The position numbers were made by a program, and so were the translations under genes. This document shows, one piece after another, positions 1-10,402 of a stretch of DNA of 16,242 nucleotides (its first letter is position 1; the number at the start of each line of letters is the position of its first letter). Under the pieces are notes generated by a model. The model ran no database searches. It was given only the letters and a program-made list of their open reading frames with translations, and was not told the DNA's origin. This stretch comes from JAAEQG01 sp023133475 (GTDB taxonomy: Bacteria; Planctomycetota; Phycisphaerae; UBA1845): contig DAOVLE010000110.1 of assembly GCA_030631415.1 (NCBI GenBank), positions 1 to 16,242 of the forward strand, written 5' to 3'.

Positions 1-1
1 G

Positions 2-3000
2 ACCGGGCAGAGCGTCGCCCCGGATACCGATGGGCACGGTACGCGAGTGGCTGGCGTTATCGCCGGGCGAGGTGTTCGGCTGTCTGCCGCCCGGGGCGTG
101 GCACCGGGTGCGTCGCTGTATGTGGTCAAGGGGCAGGCGGTTGATCTAGGGAGCAACATCTGGGGCTACGATCCGGTAGATGCTTTCGATCGGTTTCTGA
201 GCCAGGAAGTCTTCGTGGTCAACAACTCGTGGGGGACACGACTTGACCAGACGCCCGAGGCTGCGTGGAACTTCGGGTACGACAGCACCGCAGCCCTTGC
301 CGACGCCTATGCAGACAACGAATCCTTAACGCTCATCTTCTCCGCCGGGAACGAGGGGGATGGTGGAGGCACAGTTACCGAGCCTGGGGTCGGCAAGAAT
401 GTGATCACCGTGGGGGCGGTCTCGTACACAAACGGGGGCGGAAGCGGAGATGTCGGTCGAGTCCCATGCTACAGCAGCCGTGGCCCGACCGCTGACGACG
501 GGCGGCTTAAGCCGGACGTTGTGGCTCCGGGCGGAGATGCGGCGGAGTATACAGGCGATTGCGTCTGGTCGGACCACGATTACGGTGTGGTCACCTGCAA
601 CGCCCAGACCAACGGGGTGTGGCTGGATGGCGTGAATCAGCGTTGGGGGTCTGATCCTCCGGAGAGTTTCTATACCCGCCAAGCGGGGACGAGCATGGCT
701 GCCCCGCATGTGACGGGTATTGCAGCCATGCTGTACCAGGCTTACGAGTACGAATTTCCTTACGATGACGGTCTGGTCCCGCGTGACATCAAGGCCTTAC
801 TGGTGGCCAACGCCATTCCGGTTCACGATTATGGGACCAACCCGGTGAACGGCTATGCCAACACGGACACCGGCTATGGTCTGGTCGATGCTTACCACAC
901 GCTACTCGACGTTCCGCTGGAGAAGCGAATGCTCCTTTGGGCCCATGGCGGTGTGGTTGAGACGACAGCCAACAGCCAGGAGTGGAGCTTCTACCCGACT
1001 GGTGATGTCCGGCGTCTGGTGGTGGTGATGTGCTATGAGGATGACGAGGGCGAGGAGCACGACGGCGACGCGCTGAAAGACGATCTGGATTTGACGCTGA
1101 CGGCTCCGGATGGGACGGAGTTCAGCTTCACGCTACCTGCGGGGGTGGCCACCGAGAGCCCGCTGGAGAAGATCGTGGTGAATAGCCCGTCGATCTTTGG
1201 GACGGGCGAGTGGACCGCGACGGTGAGCGGGTCGGAGTGGAACGAATTACTGGACCCCTTCGAGTTTCAGCGTTACACGATCATTGCCACGGCTTACTAT
1301 GTCGATCCTTATTCGCCTTCGATCTCTCTGGAGACGCCGGTGACGATAGACGTTGAGCCTGGTGACGTGTTTTCGGTAGGCGCGACGATTACGAACCTCA
1401 ACGGCCTGACTGCCGGAGGCATTACGGTGGAGCTAATCGCAGATGCGGTTTTCGGCGAAGAGGCGAGCGTCACCAAACTCGTGGGCAACATCATCGGCAA
1501 GGGCAGCCGCAGGCAAATCGAGTTTACCGGCATCGTCGCACCGGAAGTGGGCGGCACCCATGGCCTCACGCTGAGGGCGTCTGGTGTCAACCGCGGTTTG
1601 GCTGACGTTGTCCAGCAGATTCAGGTCCGTGTCGCAGGCAGTGCCCCATCAGGTTCGTGCCCCCAAGTGGTTGCCACTTGGCCTCCACATGGTGGGCCTA
1701 TGGTGACACCGGCTACCGATATCCGAATCCGCTTCAGCGGGGCAATGGACTCGTCGTCACTCGATGGATCGACGATCCAGGTGGAGGGCACCGGTAGCGG
1801 TTGGCACGATGGGGCCTTCAGCTATGACGGGGCTGACTATACGCTTACATTCACCCCGTATGTCGATTTCGCTCTTGGCGAGACGGTGTCGGTGACCGTG
1901 TCCGGCGACGTCATGTCCGACGATGGCGTGTCGATGGCTTCGGATCACCTGTTTATCTTTGAGACGATCGCAACCACGCCAACGCCGATCGGGGTGGGCG
2001 GGGCGCTCACGGAGGATACGACGTGGACCTCCGGGAACGTGTACCTGGTCACGTCCGATCTGACCATCCCCGTGGGTGTGACGCTGACAATCGAGGCGGG
2101 CGTTGTGGTGAAATTCAACGCGGTGGACACGAACACCGGGTCGAGTTCACACCGTCACCGGAACGATTTGATCGTGACCGGGACATTGGCTCTGCAGAGC
2201 ACATTCGGCCAGAAGGTCGTGTTCACCAGCAGTCGCGATGATATGTATGGGGGGGATTCCAACGGTGATGGTGCGGGGAGCGGGCCTGGATCGGAGAACT
2301 GGGGTGCGATCAAGTATACGAACCCGGATAATGTGCTGCACGATGCGGTGATTCGTTACGGTGGTGTGGGCTACAGCTACTACAGCACCCGTTACAACAC
2401 GCAGATGGTATGGGTGGCAGGTTCGGGTGGTGCGACGCTGGAGATTCGCGATTGTGTAATTGAGAATACTTATGACAAGGCGATCTACGCCGAATCAGCC
2501 CGGACACCGTGGGTGCATGACAACACGATCAGCGGGGCTTCACAGGGTATCGTGGGGACTGTCGTTACGGTTGAAGACAACGGGATTAGTGGGACCGGTA
2601 GCTATGCGGTCAATTTGTCCGGTATTGCCACCGTGGAGGGCAATACGATCAGCGGTGGTGGTACAGGAATCCGTGTGTCCGGCGGCAATATTCAGAATAA
2701 CAGCATCAGCGGCGGTTCGGGTTGGGGCATCTACCTGACAGGCACGGGCGGCTCGACAGTCAGCGGCAACACGATAACCGACAAAGATTACCCGGTTTAC
2801 CAGGGTCCCGGCGATGCGATCTACACTGACAACGTCTTTGGCAACAATGTCAACACGGTGATTGGTGTAGGCGGCGCGGTCAATCAGGATGTGACCTGGG
2901 ATGACGTGCAGGGGCTTGGGTATCCGTACCTGGTGATTTCGGACGTGACCGTCTCGGCGGGGCAAACGCTGACAATTGATCCGGGCGTTGTGGTGAAGTT

Positions 3001-6000
3001 CAACGCAGTGGATACGAACACCGGATCGAGTTCGTACCGCTACCGACACGATTTAATTGTAGCAGGGACGCTGGATTTGCAGAGCACACCAGGCCAGGAG
3101 GTGGTGTTCACCAGCAGTCGAGATGATGAGTATGGGGGAGATTCAAACGGTGATGGTGCGACGAGCGGCCCCGGATCGGAGAACTGGGGTGCGATCAAAT
3201 ACACGAACCCGGATAATGTGCTGCACGATGCGGTGATTCGTTACGGTGGTGTGAGCCACAGCTACTACAGCAACCGTTACAACACGCAGATGGTATGGGT
3301 GGCAGGTTCAGGTGGCGCGACGCTGGAGATTCGTGATTGCGTGCTCGAGAACACTTATGACAAGGCGATCTACGCCGAGTCGGCCCAGACGCCGTGGGTG
3401 CATGACAACACGATCAGCGGCTGCCCGCAAGGCATCGTGGGAACCGTGATCACGGTGGAAGACAACAACATCAGCAGCGCCGGCAGTTATGCGATCAATC
3501 TGTCCGGTGTCGCCATCGTGGAGGGGAATACGATCAGCGACGGCGGGATGGCGATCCGGGTATCCGGCGGAAGCATCCAGGATAACAGCATCAACGGCGG
3601 TTCGAGCTGGGGTATTTACCTGACAGGCGCCGGTGATGCGACGATTAACGGCAATACGGTAACCGACAAAGACTATCCGGTTTACCAGGGTGCCGGCGAC
3701 CCGGTCTACAGCGGCAACGTCTTTAGCAACAACACCAACACGGTGATCGGCGTGGGCGGCACGATCAGCCAGGACGTGATTTGGGACGACGTGCAGGGGT
3801 TGGGGTATCCATACCTGGTGACTTCGGACGTGACCGTCTCCGCGGGAGCAACATTGACGATTGATCCGGGTATTGTGGTGAAGTTCAACGCGGTGGATAC
3901 GAACAGCGGGTCGAGTTCCTACTATTACCGAAACGATCTAATTGTGACAGGGACGCTTGATCTGCAAAGCACACCAGGCCAGGAAGTGGTGTTCACCAGT
4001 AGTCGAGATGATGAGTATGGTGGGGATTCCAATGGTGATGGTGCGGCGAGCGGCCCTGGATCGGAGAACTGGGGCGCGATCAAGTACACGAACCCGGATA
4101 ATGTGCTGCACGATGCGGTGATTCGTTACGGTGGCGTGGGCTCCAGCCGCTACGGCACCCGTTACGACACGCAGATGGTATGGGTGGCAGGTTCGGGCAG
4201 TGCGACGCTGGAGATTCGGGACTGTGTGATGGAGAACACTTACACCAGGGCGATCTACGCCGAGTCGACGCAGACGCCGTGGGTGCATGACAATACGATC
4301 AGCGGCAGTCCACAGGCAATAGTGGGGACCACAGCCACGATAGAAAACAATCATATTAGCGGCGCCGGCAGTTATGGGATCAATTTCTCCGGCAGTTGCA
4401 CCGTGGAGTGGAATACGATCATCGGGGGCGGGACGGCAATTCGCGTGGCTGGTGGCAGTATCCAATATAACACCATCACCGGCGGTTCAGGTTGGGGGAT
4501 TTACCTGACGGGTACGGGCACTACAATGGTCATCGGCAACACGGTGACCGACAAAGATTATTCGATTTACCAGGGCCCCGGCGACCCGGTCTACAGCGAC
4601 AACGTCTTCAGCGGCATTACTAACATGGTGATTGCCGTGGGTGGTGCGATCGGTCAGGACGTGCTCTGGGACGACGTGCCAGGGGTTCCCTACCTGGTCA
4701 CCTCCGATCTGACCATACCCGCAGGTGTGACATTGACGATTGAGCCGGGCGTGGTGGTGAAGTTCAACGCAGTGGACACAAACAGCGGGTCGAGTTCCTA
4801 CTATTACCGAAACGATCTAATTGTGGCGGGGACGCTTGATCTGCAAAGCACACCAGGCCAGGAGGTGGTGTTCACCAGCAGCCGAGATGATGAGTACGGT
4901 GGGGATTCCAACGGTGATGGCGCGGGGAGCAGCCCGGGACCGGAGAACTGGGGGGCGATCAAGTACACGAACCCGGATAATGTGCTGCACGATGCGGTGA
5001 TTCGTTACGGTGGTGTGAGCTATAGCCGCTACGGCAGCCGTTACGACACGCAGATGGTGTGGGTGGCAGGTTCGGGTAGTGCAACATTCGAGATCCACGA
5101 CTGTGTGCTCGAGAACACTTACGACAAAGCCATCTACGCCGAGTCGGCGTTAACACCCTGGGTGCATGACAACACAATCAGCGGCAGCCCACAAGGCATC
5201 GTGGGGACTGTGGCCACGGTGGAAGACAATAACATTAGTGACGCCGGCAGCTATGCGATCAATCTGTCCGGTATCGCCACCGTGGAGGGGAATACGATCA
5301 CTGGAGGCGGAACGGGCATCCGGGTGTCGGGCGGCAGTATCCAGGATAACACCATCGGCGTCGGTTCGGGCTGGGGGATTTACCTGACCGGCACCGGTAG
5401 TGCGACGATTAGCGGAAACACGGTCACCGGCAAGGATTATCCGATTTACCAGGGCCCCGGCGACCCGGTCTACAGCGGCAATCTGTTTAGCGGAAATACC
5501 AACACGGTGATTGGCGTGGGTGGTGCGATTAGCCAGGACGTGCTCTGGGAAGACGTAGAGGGGCTGGGATATCCATACCTGGTGACTTCGGACGTGACCG
5601 TCTCCACAGGGCAAACGCTGACAATTGATCCGGGCGTTGTGGTGAAGTTCAACGCGGTGAACACGAACAGCGGGTCGAGTTCCTACTATTACCGACACGA
5701 TTTAATTGTGGCAGGGACGCTGGATTTGCAGAGCACGCCAGGCCAAGAGGTGGTGTTCACCAGCAGCCGAGATGATGAGTACGGTGGGGATTCCAATGGT
5801 GATGGCGCGGCGAGCGGCCCCGGATCGGAGAACTGGGGCGCGATCAAGTACACAAACCCGGATAATGTGCTGCACAATGCGGTGATTCGTTACGGTGGTG
5901 TGGGCTACAGCCGCTACGGCACCCGTTACGACACGCAGATGGTGTGGGTGGCAGGTTCGGGTAGTGCGACGCTGGAGATCCGCGACTGTGTGCTCGGGAA

Positions 6001-8104
6001 CACTTATGACAAGGCGATCTATGCCGAGTCGGCCCAGGCACCGTGGGTGCACGACAACACGATCAGTGGGAGCCCACAGGGCATCGTGGGGACCGTGGTT
6101 ACGGTTGAAGGCAACGAGATCAGTGGGGCCGGCAGCTATGCGATCAACCTCTCCGGGATTTGCACCGTGGACGGCAATACGATCAGCGAGGGGGGGACGG
6201 GGATTCGGGTGTCTGGTGGGACTATTCGAGATAACACGATCAATGGTGGTTCGGGTTGGGGGATTTATCTGACGGGTTCGAGCGCTACAACGATCAGCGG
6301 CAACACGATAACCAACAAGGATTATCCGTTGTATCAGGGCCCGGGCGACCCGGTCTACAGCAGCAACCTCTTCAGCGGCAACACCAACACGGTGATTGGC
6401 GTGGGCGGCACGATTGGTCAGGACGTGACCTGGGATGACGTGCATGGGTTGGGGTATCCGTACCTGGTGACTTCGGACGTGACAATCCCGGTAGGGGAGA
6501 CGTTGACGATTGAGGCGGGTGTTGTGGTGAAGTTCAACGCGGTGGATACGAGCAGTGGGTCGAGTTCCTACCGCTACCGGCACGACTTGATCGTTCAAGG
6601 GACATTGAGCCCCCAAGGCACGCCCGGTTCCCCGGTGGTGTTCACCAGCAGCCGCGACGATGCCTACGGAGGCGATACGAACGGGGATGGGGGCGGTAGC
6701 TCACCTGCCAGGGGCAATTGGGGGGCTATCCAATTCACCAACCGGAACAATGTGTTGCACGACGCGGTAATTCGCTACGGTGGGGTCGGGTATTCTCGCT
6801 ACGGCAGTCACTATGACACGCGGATGGTGTGGGTCACAAATGACGTCCTGGTGACGATTCGGAATTGCGTGATTGAGGAAGCGTACGACAACGCCGTTTA
6901 CCTCGCCACCGGTGCGGATACGCCCACCATGATACGCGACAACTGGATCACTTCGTGCCCCAAGGGGGTTTTGGCGGCTGGTTCGTCGGATGCGGTGATA
7001 CTGTTTTGCACCTTCGCGGATTGCACAAATGCCGGGGTTCGCGTCGAAGGGAGTGCTCTTGTCGACGTTCACAAGTGCAACCTGCTGACCTCGAACAACT
7101 ATGGTATCTACAATGCCGGGAGTGTGACGGTTGATGGCACACACAACTGGTGGGGTGATGCGTCGGGGCCGTCCGGCGAGGGGGTGGGGGGCGGCTGCGC
7201 GGTGTCGGCATCGGTGAACTACGATCCGTGGGAGAGCGCGGTGGTTCCGCCGGGAGCCGAAAGCCCAACTATTACCTCGACGCCCAATCTGGCGGCGCAG
7301 TTCGGTCTTGCATATGAGTACGACGGTGACGGTTGTGCATCGGCTGCGGGGACCGGGACGCGGGTGTGGTCGAAACGCCGCGGCCCCGCCGAGTTCCAGA
7401 TCGACAGTGCGACAGGCTGTATCTCGTGGACGCCCGCAGCGCCGGGCCCGGTGGTTATCTCGATCGAGGTGGCAGACGATGTGAGCATCGACGTTCAATC
7501 TTTCCAGGTGCTGGTTACAGGTGCCGGCGGCGATCCCGACGCCCCGCGAGTGGTATCGTTCAGTTGCACTGATCTTGGTGGCGAGGAGGGAATCTGGAAT
7601 GCCGAATTGACCACCGTCTTCACCGAAAACGTGCAGGTTTCGTGGATCGACGTCGCTATCCTGGACAGCGGGGATAGTGTGGTATTGTTCGATTCGCTTG
7701 CCTACCATCTTCCCACGTACACGCTGACTATTCTGGCAAATGATCTCAACGAAGGTGAGGCGTACCGATTGGTGCTGGCGGACACGATCACGGACGATGC
7801 CAGAAACCCGTTGGACGGTGAGTTCGACGGTTACACGTTCCCGTCAGGAGATGGTCTAGGCGGTGGCGACTTCGTGGCTGGTTTCTCGAAGACGATCCTG
7901 CGGTCCGGGGACCTCGACGGCGATGGCGACGTGGACCTGTACGATTATGCCGGATTCGCGTTGTGTCTGGCCGGCCCGGAGGTTGATGCCCCGGGCGATG
8001 GTTGCACGCAGGATCAATTTGGGATGGCGGATATGAACGGGGATGGTGATGTCGATCTGTTCGACGTTGCGATGTTCCAAGAGTATTTCACCGGGGCGAA
8101 GTAG
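2..8104 (+). CDS. Giant secreted subtilase (S8) with six beta-helix repeats and C-terminal dockerin; 5' partial
   Basis: The reading frame is open to the left edge, so the signal peptide, the catalytic Asp and the true start lie outside the window. The GTG at 47 is not the start, because the catalytic His motif DGHGT lies before it (His codon 35-37). The oxyanion Asn is in SAGNEG (350-352) and the catalytic Ser in GTSMAAPH (692-694), so the S8 domain looks active. Modules follow in order: a P-domain-like beta region (about 920-1300), a CARDB/Ig-like region (1310-1640), a Big_5-like Ig domain (1653-1968), six right-handed beta-helix units (1988 to about 7160, closing with the common NWWGDASGP motif), a cadherin/He_PIG-like domain (about 7260-7530), another Big_5-like domain (about 7540-7830), and a dockerin-like pair of DxDGDGDVDL calcium loops (about 7908-8095). 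At least 2700 residues are visible. It is probably an exported or surface-anchored protease or adhesin. Substrate and partners are unknown. The TAG stop lies inside a palindromic repeat. Confidence 0.93.
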   Translation, partial: TGQSVAPDTDGHGTRVAGVIAGRGVRLSAARGVAPGASLYVVKGQAVDLGSNIWGYDPVDAFDRFLSQEVFVVNNSWGTRLDQTPEAAWNFGYDSTAALADAYADNESLTLIFSAGNEGDGGGTVTEPGVGKNVITVGAVSYTNGGGSGDVGRVPCYSSRGPTADDGRLKPDVVAPGGDAAEYTGDCVWSDHDYGVVTCNAQTNGVWLDGVNQRWGSDPPESFYTRQAGTSMAAPHVTGIAAMLYQAYEYEFPYDDGLVPRDIKALLVANAIPVHDYGTNPVNGYANTDTGYGLVDAYHTLLDVPLEKRMLLWAHGGVVETTANSQEWSFYPTGDVRRLVVVMCYEDDEGEEHDGDALKDDLDLTLTAPDGTEFSFTLPAGVATESPLEKIVVNSPSIFGTGEWTATVSGSEWNELLDPFEFQRYTIIATAYYVDPYSPSISLETPVTIDVEPGDVFSVGATITNLNGLTAGGITVELIADAVFGEEASVTKLVGNIIGKGSRRQIEFTGIVAPEVGGTHGLTLRASGVNRGLADVVQQIQVRVAGSAPSGSCPQVVATWPPHGGPMVTPATDIRIRFSGAMDSSSLDGSTIQVEGTGSGWHDGAFSYDGADYTLTFTPYVDFALGETVSVTVSGDVMSDDGVSMASDHLFIFETIATTPTPIGVGGALTEDTTWTSGNVYLVTSDLTIPVGVTLTIEAGVVVKFNAVDTNTGSSSHRHRNDLIVTGTLALQSTFGQKVVFTSSRDDMYGGDSNGDGAGSGPGSENWGAIKYTNPDNVLHDAVIRYGGVGYSYYSTRYNTQMVWVAGSGGATLEIRDCVIENTYDKAIYAESARTPWVHDNTISGASQGIVGTVVTVEDNGISGTGSYAVNLSGIATVEGNTISGGGTGIRVSGGNIQNNSISGGSGWGIYLTGTGGSTVSGNTITDKDYPVYQGPGDAIYTDNVFGNNVNTVIGVGGAVNQDVTWDDVQGLGYPYLVISDVTVSAGQTLTIDPGVVVKFNAVDTNTGSSSYRYRHDLIVAGTLDLQSTPGQEVVFTSSRDDEYGGDSNGDGATSGPGSENWGAIKYTNPDNVLHDAVIRYGGVSHSYYSNRYNTQMVWVAGSGGATLEIRDCVLENTYDKAIYAESAQTPWVHDNTISGCPQGIVGTVITVEDNNISSAGSYAINLSGVAIVEGNTISDGGMAIRVSGGSIQDNSINGGSSWGIYLTGAGDATINGNTVTDKDYPVYQGAGDPVYSGNVFSNNTNTVIGVGGTISQDVIWDDVQGLGYPYLVTSDVTVSAGATLTIDPGIVVKFNAVDTNSGSSSYYYRNDLIVTGTLDLQSTPGQEVVFTSSRDDEYGGDSNGDGAASGPGSENWGAIKYTNPDNVLHDAVIRYGGVGSSRYGTRYDTQMVWVAGSGSATLEIRDCVMENTYTRAIYAESTQTPWVHDNTISGSPQAIVGTTATIENNHISGAGSYGINFSGSCTVEWNTIIGGGTAIRVAGGSIQYNTITGGSGWGIYLTGTGTTMVIGNTVTDKDYSIYQGPGDPVYSDNVFSGITNMVIAVGGAIGQDVLWDDVPGVPYLVTSDLTIPAGVTLTIEPGVVVKFNAVDTNSGSSSYYYRNDLIVAGTLDLQSTPGQEVVFTSSRDDEYGGDSNGDGAGSSPGPENWGAIKYTNPDNVLHDAVIRYGGVSYSRYGSRYDTQMVWVAGSGSATFEIHDCVLENTYDKAIYAESALTPWVHDNTISGSPQGIVGTVATVEDNNISDAGSYAINLSGIATVEGNTITGGGTGIRVSGGSIQDNTIGVGSGWGIYLTGTGSATISGNTVTGKDYPIYQGPGDPVYSGNLFSGNTNTVIGVGGAISQDVLWEDVEGLGYPYLVTSDVTVSTGQTLTIDPGVVVKFNAVNTNSGSSSYYYRHDLIVAGTLDLQSTPGQEVVFTSSRDDEYGGDSNGDGAASGPGSENWGAIKYTNPDNVLHNAVIRYGGVGYSRYGTRYDTQMVWVAGSGSATLEIRDCVLGNTYDKAIYAESAQAPWVHDNTISGSPQGIVGTVVTVEGNEISGAGSYAINLSGICTVDGNTISEGGTGIRVSGGTIRDNTINGGSGWGIYLTGSSATTISGNTITNKDYPLYQGPGDPVYSSNLFSGNTNTVIGVGGTIGQDVTWDDVHGLGYPYLVTSDVTIPVGETLTIEAGVVVKFNAVDTSSGSSSYRYRHDLIVQGTLSPQGTPGSPVVFTSSRDDAYGGDTNGDGGGSSPARGNWGAIQFTNRNNVLHDAVIRYGGVGYSRYGSHYDTRMVWVTNDVLVTIRNCVIEEAYDNAVYLATGADTPTMIRDNWITSCPKGVLAAGSSDAVILFCTFADCTNAGVRVEGSALVDVHKCNLLTSNNYGIYNAGSVTVDGTHNWWGDASGPSGEGVGGGCAVSASVNYDPWESAVVPPGAESPTITSTPNLAAQFGLAYEYDGDGCASAAGTGTRVWSKRRGPAEFQIDSATGCISWTPAAPGPVVISIEVADDVSIDVQSFQVLVTGAGGDPDAPRVVSFSCTDLGGEEGIWNAELTTVFTENVQVSWIDVAILDSGDSVVLFDSLAYHLPTYTLTILANDLNEGEAYRLVLADTITDDARNPLDGEFDGYTFPSGDGLGGGDFVAGFSKTILRSGDLDGDGDVDLYDYAGFALCLAGPEVDAPGDGCTQDQFGMADMNGDGDVDLFDVAMFQEYFTGAK
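1988..7160 (+). repeat. Six tandem ~885-bp in-gene repeats encoding beta-helix units
   Basis: Using the IGVGG codons as anchor, units begin at 1988, 2861, 3746, 4631, 5510 and 6395, giving spacings of 873, 885, 885, 879 and 885 bp. Every difference is a whole number of codons. The two short spacings come from a 4-residue-shorter TWTSGNVYLV segment in unit 1 and a 2-residue-shorter DDVPGVPYLV segment in unit 4. The VVVKFNAV motif recurs at about 2105, 2990, 3875, 4754, 5639 and 6524. Each unit carries a Asp/Asn-rich loop (GGDSNGDG, or GGDTNGDG in unit 6), then NWGAI and VIRYGGV. The first half of each unit is nearly identical at DNA level. The second half (NTISG-type coils) varies more, and unit 6 degenerates after about 6830. 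Confidence 0.95.
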
Positions 8105-8157
8105 AGCGGGTTCCACCCGCCGCAGTGCGCGCGGAAGGCGGGTGGAACCCACCCTAC
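8101..8157. repeat. Palindromic repeat overlapping the subtilase stop codon
   Basis: Arms 8101-8121 and 8137-8157 flank a 15-base loop. The inner 14 bp (GGGTTCCACCCGCC against GGCGGGTGGAACCC) pair perfectly and the outer part pairs imperfectly (GTAGAGC against GTAGGGT). The subtilase TAG (8102-8104) is part of the left arm. It sits between two convergent genes and could slow or end transcription in both directions. It lacks a T-tract, so I do not call a classic intrinsic terminator. The following 8158-8210 stretch has degenerate GGAGAA-type repeat remnants that resemble 11834-11855. Confidence 0.8.
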
Positions 8158-8210
8158 AATAGCGTGGAGAACGGAGAATTGGGTAACGAAGAACTGAAGA
8201 TGTTGCCAAG

Positions 8211-9475
<1,265 letters not shown>

Positions 9476-9479
<4 letters not shown>

Positions 9480-10267
9480 AGCCCCGCCTCCGGTGGGTTC
9501 CGCCCGCCTCCGGCGGGCTCCACCCACCCTACAATTGCATCTGTGCAATCTGCGGATTTTGAACCTTGCCTTGTTGCTTTGGATGATGGGTTCTGTGGAG
9601 TCGTGGCAGCGTCCAAGAGGCGGCGGGATGTCGCTTGGTCGTCGGTGCCGTCTTTGTCGCCCGCGTTGAGAAACGTGATGCCCGTCGTGCCGTATTTGCG
9701 GGCGGCATACACATGCCACGGCTTAACCTCGGAGAAGTCGAAGCTACCCTTGGCTGGATGGTGCAAGACCAGGACTGAATGCTTCATCGCACGGGCCAAC
9801 GGAGCCAGCCCTGCGATTAGCCGCATGACTTTGCCGTGGCGGCTGGTATCGGCGGCGTCGCGGTATGGGGGGTCGAGCAATACCAGAGAGCACCGGTATT
9901 GGAGTAGAATTTCGCAAAGCCCCGCCGACCACGCATCCACCGTCTCAACCGTCGCACGCGCCCCGACAGCCAGATTCGTCAGATTCCGGTGTAAAATCTT
10001 GACGGCTCGCTTGTCGTTCTCCACGAACACTCCGGCGGTTGCCCCTCGGGAGATGGCTTCCAGGCCTAAAGTGCCCCCGCCGGCGAACACATCCGCCACT
10101 ACCAGCGGAGGAAGCCGGCCCGGCGTCTGGTAATAAGACCCCAGCGAATCAAAGACCGCCGCCTTGGCCCGATCGAGCATAGGCCTGGTGATGGTCTCCG
10201 GTGGGATCGCCAGTTTCCGCGAACGCCACTCTCCAGAGATGATTCGCACTGTCCCGTTAGATGCCAT
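9476..10267 (-). CDS. rsmD: 16S rRNA (guanine-966 N2)-methyltransferase RsmD with repeat-derived tail
   Basis: This SAM-dependent methyltransferase is expected to methylate G966 of 16S rRNA. The N-terminal RPMLDRAKAAVFDSL (28-42) matches the family's RPT-x-DR-x-RE-x-hF region. The SAM-binding motif I is VADVFAGGG (57-65), the catalytic motif IV is DPPY (132-135), and the family end KYGTTGITFL is at 191-200. The protein has 263 residues, while family members are usually about 180-200. The roughly 60 extra residues (about 204-263) look low in conservation and end in IVGWVEPAGGGRNPPEAGL, which is translated palindromic repeat. The stop overlaps the cca ATG as ATGA, so the two genes form a coupled pair. 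Upstream of the ATG I see no clear Shine-Dalgarno. A palindromic repeat begins about 10 bases away. Confidence 0.9.
9487..9491 (-). promoter_or_regulatory. Ribosome binding site of cca, adjoining a repeat
   Basis: On the minus strand GGAGG lies 7 bases before the ATG at 9479. It fixes the start and lies inside the rsmD coding tail. It directly abuts the GC-rich palindromic repeat at 9492-9532 and appears to be part of the same GGAGGCGGG-type repeat sequence, so the repeat may have supplied the translation signal. Confidence 0.6.
9492..9532. repeat. Palindromic GTAGGGTGGGT-type repeat inside the rsmD 3' end
   Basis: Arms 9492-9508 and 9512-9528 pair at 14 of 17 positions around a TCC loop. 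The outer edge (ACCCACCCTAC, 9522-9532) matches the right edge of the 8101-8157 element. Read in the rsmD frame it gives the peptide VGWVEPAGGGRNPP. Confidence 0.75.
9539..9557 (-). repeat. Short dispersed repeat ATCCGCAGATTGCACAGAT
   Basis: This minus-strand 19-mer matches 15959-15977 (plus strand) at 18 of 19 positions. It lies inside the unconserved C-terminal extension of rsmD and encodes part of KSADCTDAI. This supports the view that the rsmD tail is built from intergenic repeats. Confidence 0.7.
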
Positions 10268-10277
10268 ATGCCAACTG

Positions 10278-10297
10278 TAGGGCGGGTTTCACCCGCC
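10278..10297. repeat. Palindromic repeat TAGGGCGGGTTTCACCCGCC between divergent genes
   Basis: A perfect 7-bp stem (GGCGGGT/ACCCGCC, 10281-10287 and 10291-10297) surrounds TTC. The 20-mer is identical to 15887-15906 and differs at two positions from 8102-8121. It lies between the rsmD start (10267) and the promoter of the YkgJ-type gene, so it does not follow a gene end here. Confidence 0.85.
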
Positions 10298-10334
10298 GCT
10301 CAGTCCAAGGTCCAAAGTCATGCACCCGCCTTCT

Positions 10335-10363
10335 TTGCGTCCCCAAGCCTGGCCTCTTATAAT
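10335..10363 (+). promoter_or_regulatory. Candidate sigma-70-like promoter of the YkgJ-type gene
   Basis: A -35-like TTGCGT (10335-10340) and a perfect -10 TATAAT (10358-10363) are separated by 17 bases. Initiation would fall near 10370, leaving a leader of about 33 bases before the ATG at 10403. It is in the only space where a plus-strand promoter for this gene is expected. Confidence 0.5.
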
Positions 10364-10402
10364 CCCCCAGCGATTGTGGTTTGGCAAGAAGGAGTCGGAA
10401 GT

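Noticed and set aside
5702..6616. Long minus-strand open frame of 304 codons antisense to the beta-helix repeats
   Set aside because: Its peptide is His/Arg-rich and repeats with the sense units. Similar frames occur at the same place in other units, so it is a shadow of GC-rich repetitive coding DNA.
1988..7160. CRISPR-like or IS-like interpretation of the repeated region
   Set aside because: Units are 885 bp, continuous in one reading frame and encode beta-helix coils. There are no short repeats with unique spacers and no transposase.
6701..7708. Minus-strand open frame of 335 codons
   Set aside because: It is antisense to clear Ig-like and beta-helix coding sequence, with an Arg/His-rich composition and no recognisable domain.
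9480..9719. N-terminal extension of the cca-like protein to 9719
   Set aside because: The added 80 residues are rsmD read in another frame. The ATG at 9479 has a good Shine-Dalgarno and sits right before the conserved domain.
10268..10402. Longer start for the YkgJ-type protein
   Set aside because: The extension translates a palindromic repeat and the promoter region. GGAG at the right distance supports 10403.
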